Of a stretch of DNA of 64,000 bases, positions 63,408-64,000 are shown one piece after another. A program made the position numbers and the translations under genes. Position 1 is the first letter of the stretch; the number at the start of each line of letters is the position of its first letter. The stretch is from Cerasibacillus sp036516575 (lineage in GTDB: Bacteria; Bacillota; Bacilli; Bacillales; Amphibacillaceae). A model generated the notes under the pieces. That model was not told the DNA's origin and did not search any database. It was given only the letters and a program-made list of their open reading frames with translations. The stretch spans positions 186,001 through 250,000 of the forward strand of contig NZ_DATBTY010000073.1 of NCBI RefSeq assembly GCF_036516575.1, given 5' to 3'.

Positions 63408-64000
63408 ATGAATCAGGAGTTTTTATTGGAATTATTAAAGACGACATCACCGTCTGGACAGGAAATGGCCATTCAAAAGAAATGGCGGGATTATGTCAAG
63501 CAATTCGCTGATGAAGTTAGAACAGATTATGCTGGGAATGTGATAGCCATATTAAACCCAGATGCTAAGTTTAAAGTCTTATTAGCTGGTCATGCAGATG
63601 AAATTGCTTTAATGGTTAATCGAATTGATGAGAATGGTTATTTGTTTTTTGACAAAGTAGGTGGCGTTAACATAAAAGCGGCTGTCGGGATGCGTGTAAC
63701 AGTACTAGGTAAATCACAATCGATTACAGGTGTCATCGGTGTTAATGCGCAACATCATGGTGGCATAAAAGATGCTTTTGGAGTAGAAGAGTTATTTATC
63801 GATTGTGGTTTCCGTTCACAAAAAGAGGCACTAGAATATGTTAATATTGGCGATTATGTCGTCTATAAAAGAGACCCAGAAATATTAATGGACCGTTTTC
63901 TTTCCGGAAGAGGATTAGATAATCGAACAGGGGCATTTATCGTTGCAGAAGTGTTGAAACGTTTAAAAGAAGCAGGTTGCCAAGTTGGAGTATATAGTGT
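63408..64000 (+). CDS. M42-family glutamyl aminopeptidase (partial, C-terminus beyond window)
   Basis: The first 197 codons of an M42 (FrvX/YsdC) peptidase from ATG 63408, with AAAGGGGAG upstream. TSPSGQE, the metal ligand His in LLAGHADEIALMV (about 64) and the Asp in GRGLDNRTGA (about 172) fit the family. These are cytoplasmic dodecameric aminopeptidases with Zn or Co. The window ends within the gene. Confidence 0.88.
   Translation, partial: MNQEFLLELLKTTSPSGQEMAIQKKWRDYVKQFADEVRTDYAGNVIAILNPDAKFKVLLAGHADEIALMVNRIDENGYLFFDKVGGVNIKAAVGMRVTVLGKSQSITGVIGVNAQHHGGIKDAFGVEELFIDCGFRSQKEALEYVNIGDYVVYKRDPEILMDRFLSGRGLDNRTGAFIVAEVLKRLKEAGCQVGVYS

Overview
The window is low-GC Firmicute DNA from the Bacillaceae. 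Gene order in several blocks matches the Bacillus subtilis yus/yur, yut/yun and yui/yum regions (yusI-gcvH-yusF-yusE-metNPQ, sufCDSUB, yunE-D-C-B, lytH-yutC-yutD-yutE-yutF-yutG, yutI-yuzD-yutM, yumC-yuiB-yuiC, kapB). A BCCT betaine carrier, an NSS symporter and an NhaC-type antiporter fit a salt- or alkali-tolerant genus of the Oceanobacillus/Virgibacillus type, but that placement is inference. There are no rRNA or tRNA genes and no CRISPR array.

Layout. 1-2.4 kb: MacB-like ABC transporter on the minus strand, cut by the window edge. 2.6-7.3 kb: yusI, gcvH, yusF, yusE, then an S-box riboswitch and metNPQ. 7.3-8.3 kb: gene-poor stretch holding a 53-bp tandem repeat array. 8.3-13.5 kb: sufCDSUB iron-sulfur assembly operon. 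13.7-34.4 kb: accessory region with a PP2A-like phosphatase, an ABC-2 exporter operon, a methyltransferase, a divergent spore-surface-like locus (collagen-like protein against a Cys-rich protein sharing its N-terminal domain), a YibE/F pair, an ECF sigma factor/ABC operon, a frameshifted VOC gene, an exported orphan prodomain-like protein, and a two-component system followed by a LanFEG-type exporter. 34.5-38.4 kb: second repeat array, frameshifted DUF2935 gene, BCCT transporter, coiled-coil protein. 38.6-42.1 kb: yunE-D-C-B. 42.1-45.8 kb: lysine riboswitch with an NhaC-type transporter, then an NSS transporter with its 36-aa MetS-like subunit. 45.8-53.3 kb: lytH, yutC-yutG cluster, a dehydrogenase, and Fe-S carriers yutI/yutM. 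53.3-54 kb: decayed insertion-sequence-like DNA. 54-64 kb: yumC, yuiB/yuiC, third repeat array, deoD, orphan HPr, kapB, Cu/Zn-SOD-like lipoprotein, a C-S lyase, pgi, yugI, a thioredoxin-like protein and a truncated M42 aminopeptidase.

Themes. Iron-sulfur biogenesis is spread over the window: the suf operon, NifU-like YutI, A-type carrier YutM, the ferredoxin/flavodoxin reductase YumC, and a SufR-like regulator that could sense cluster status. Sulfur amino-acid metabolism is represented by the S-box metNPQ operon and the C-S lyase. Four separate ABC systems of drug, peptide or lantibiotic export type sit in the first 34 kb. The most unusual signal is a family of 52-53-bp tandem repeats: three arrays plus a solo copy, all in intergenic 3' regions, three of the four beside closely similar GCGGAGA/TCTCCGC terminator hairpins.
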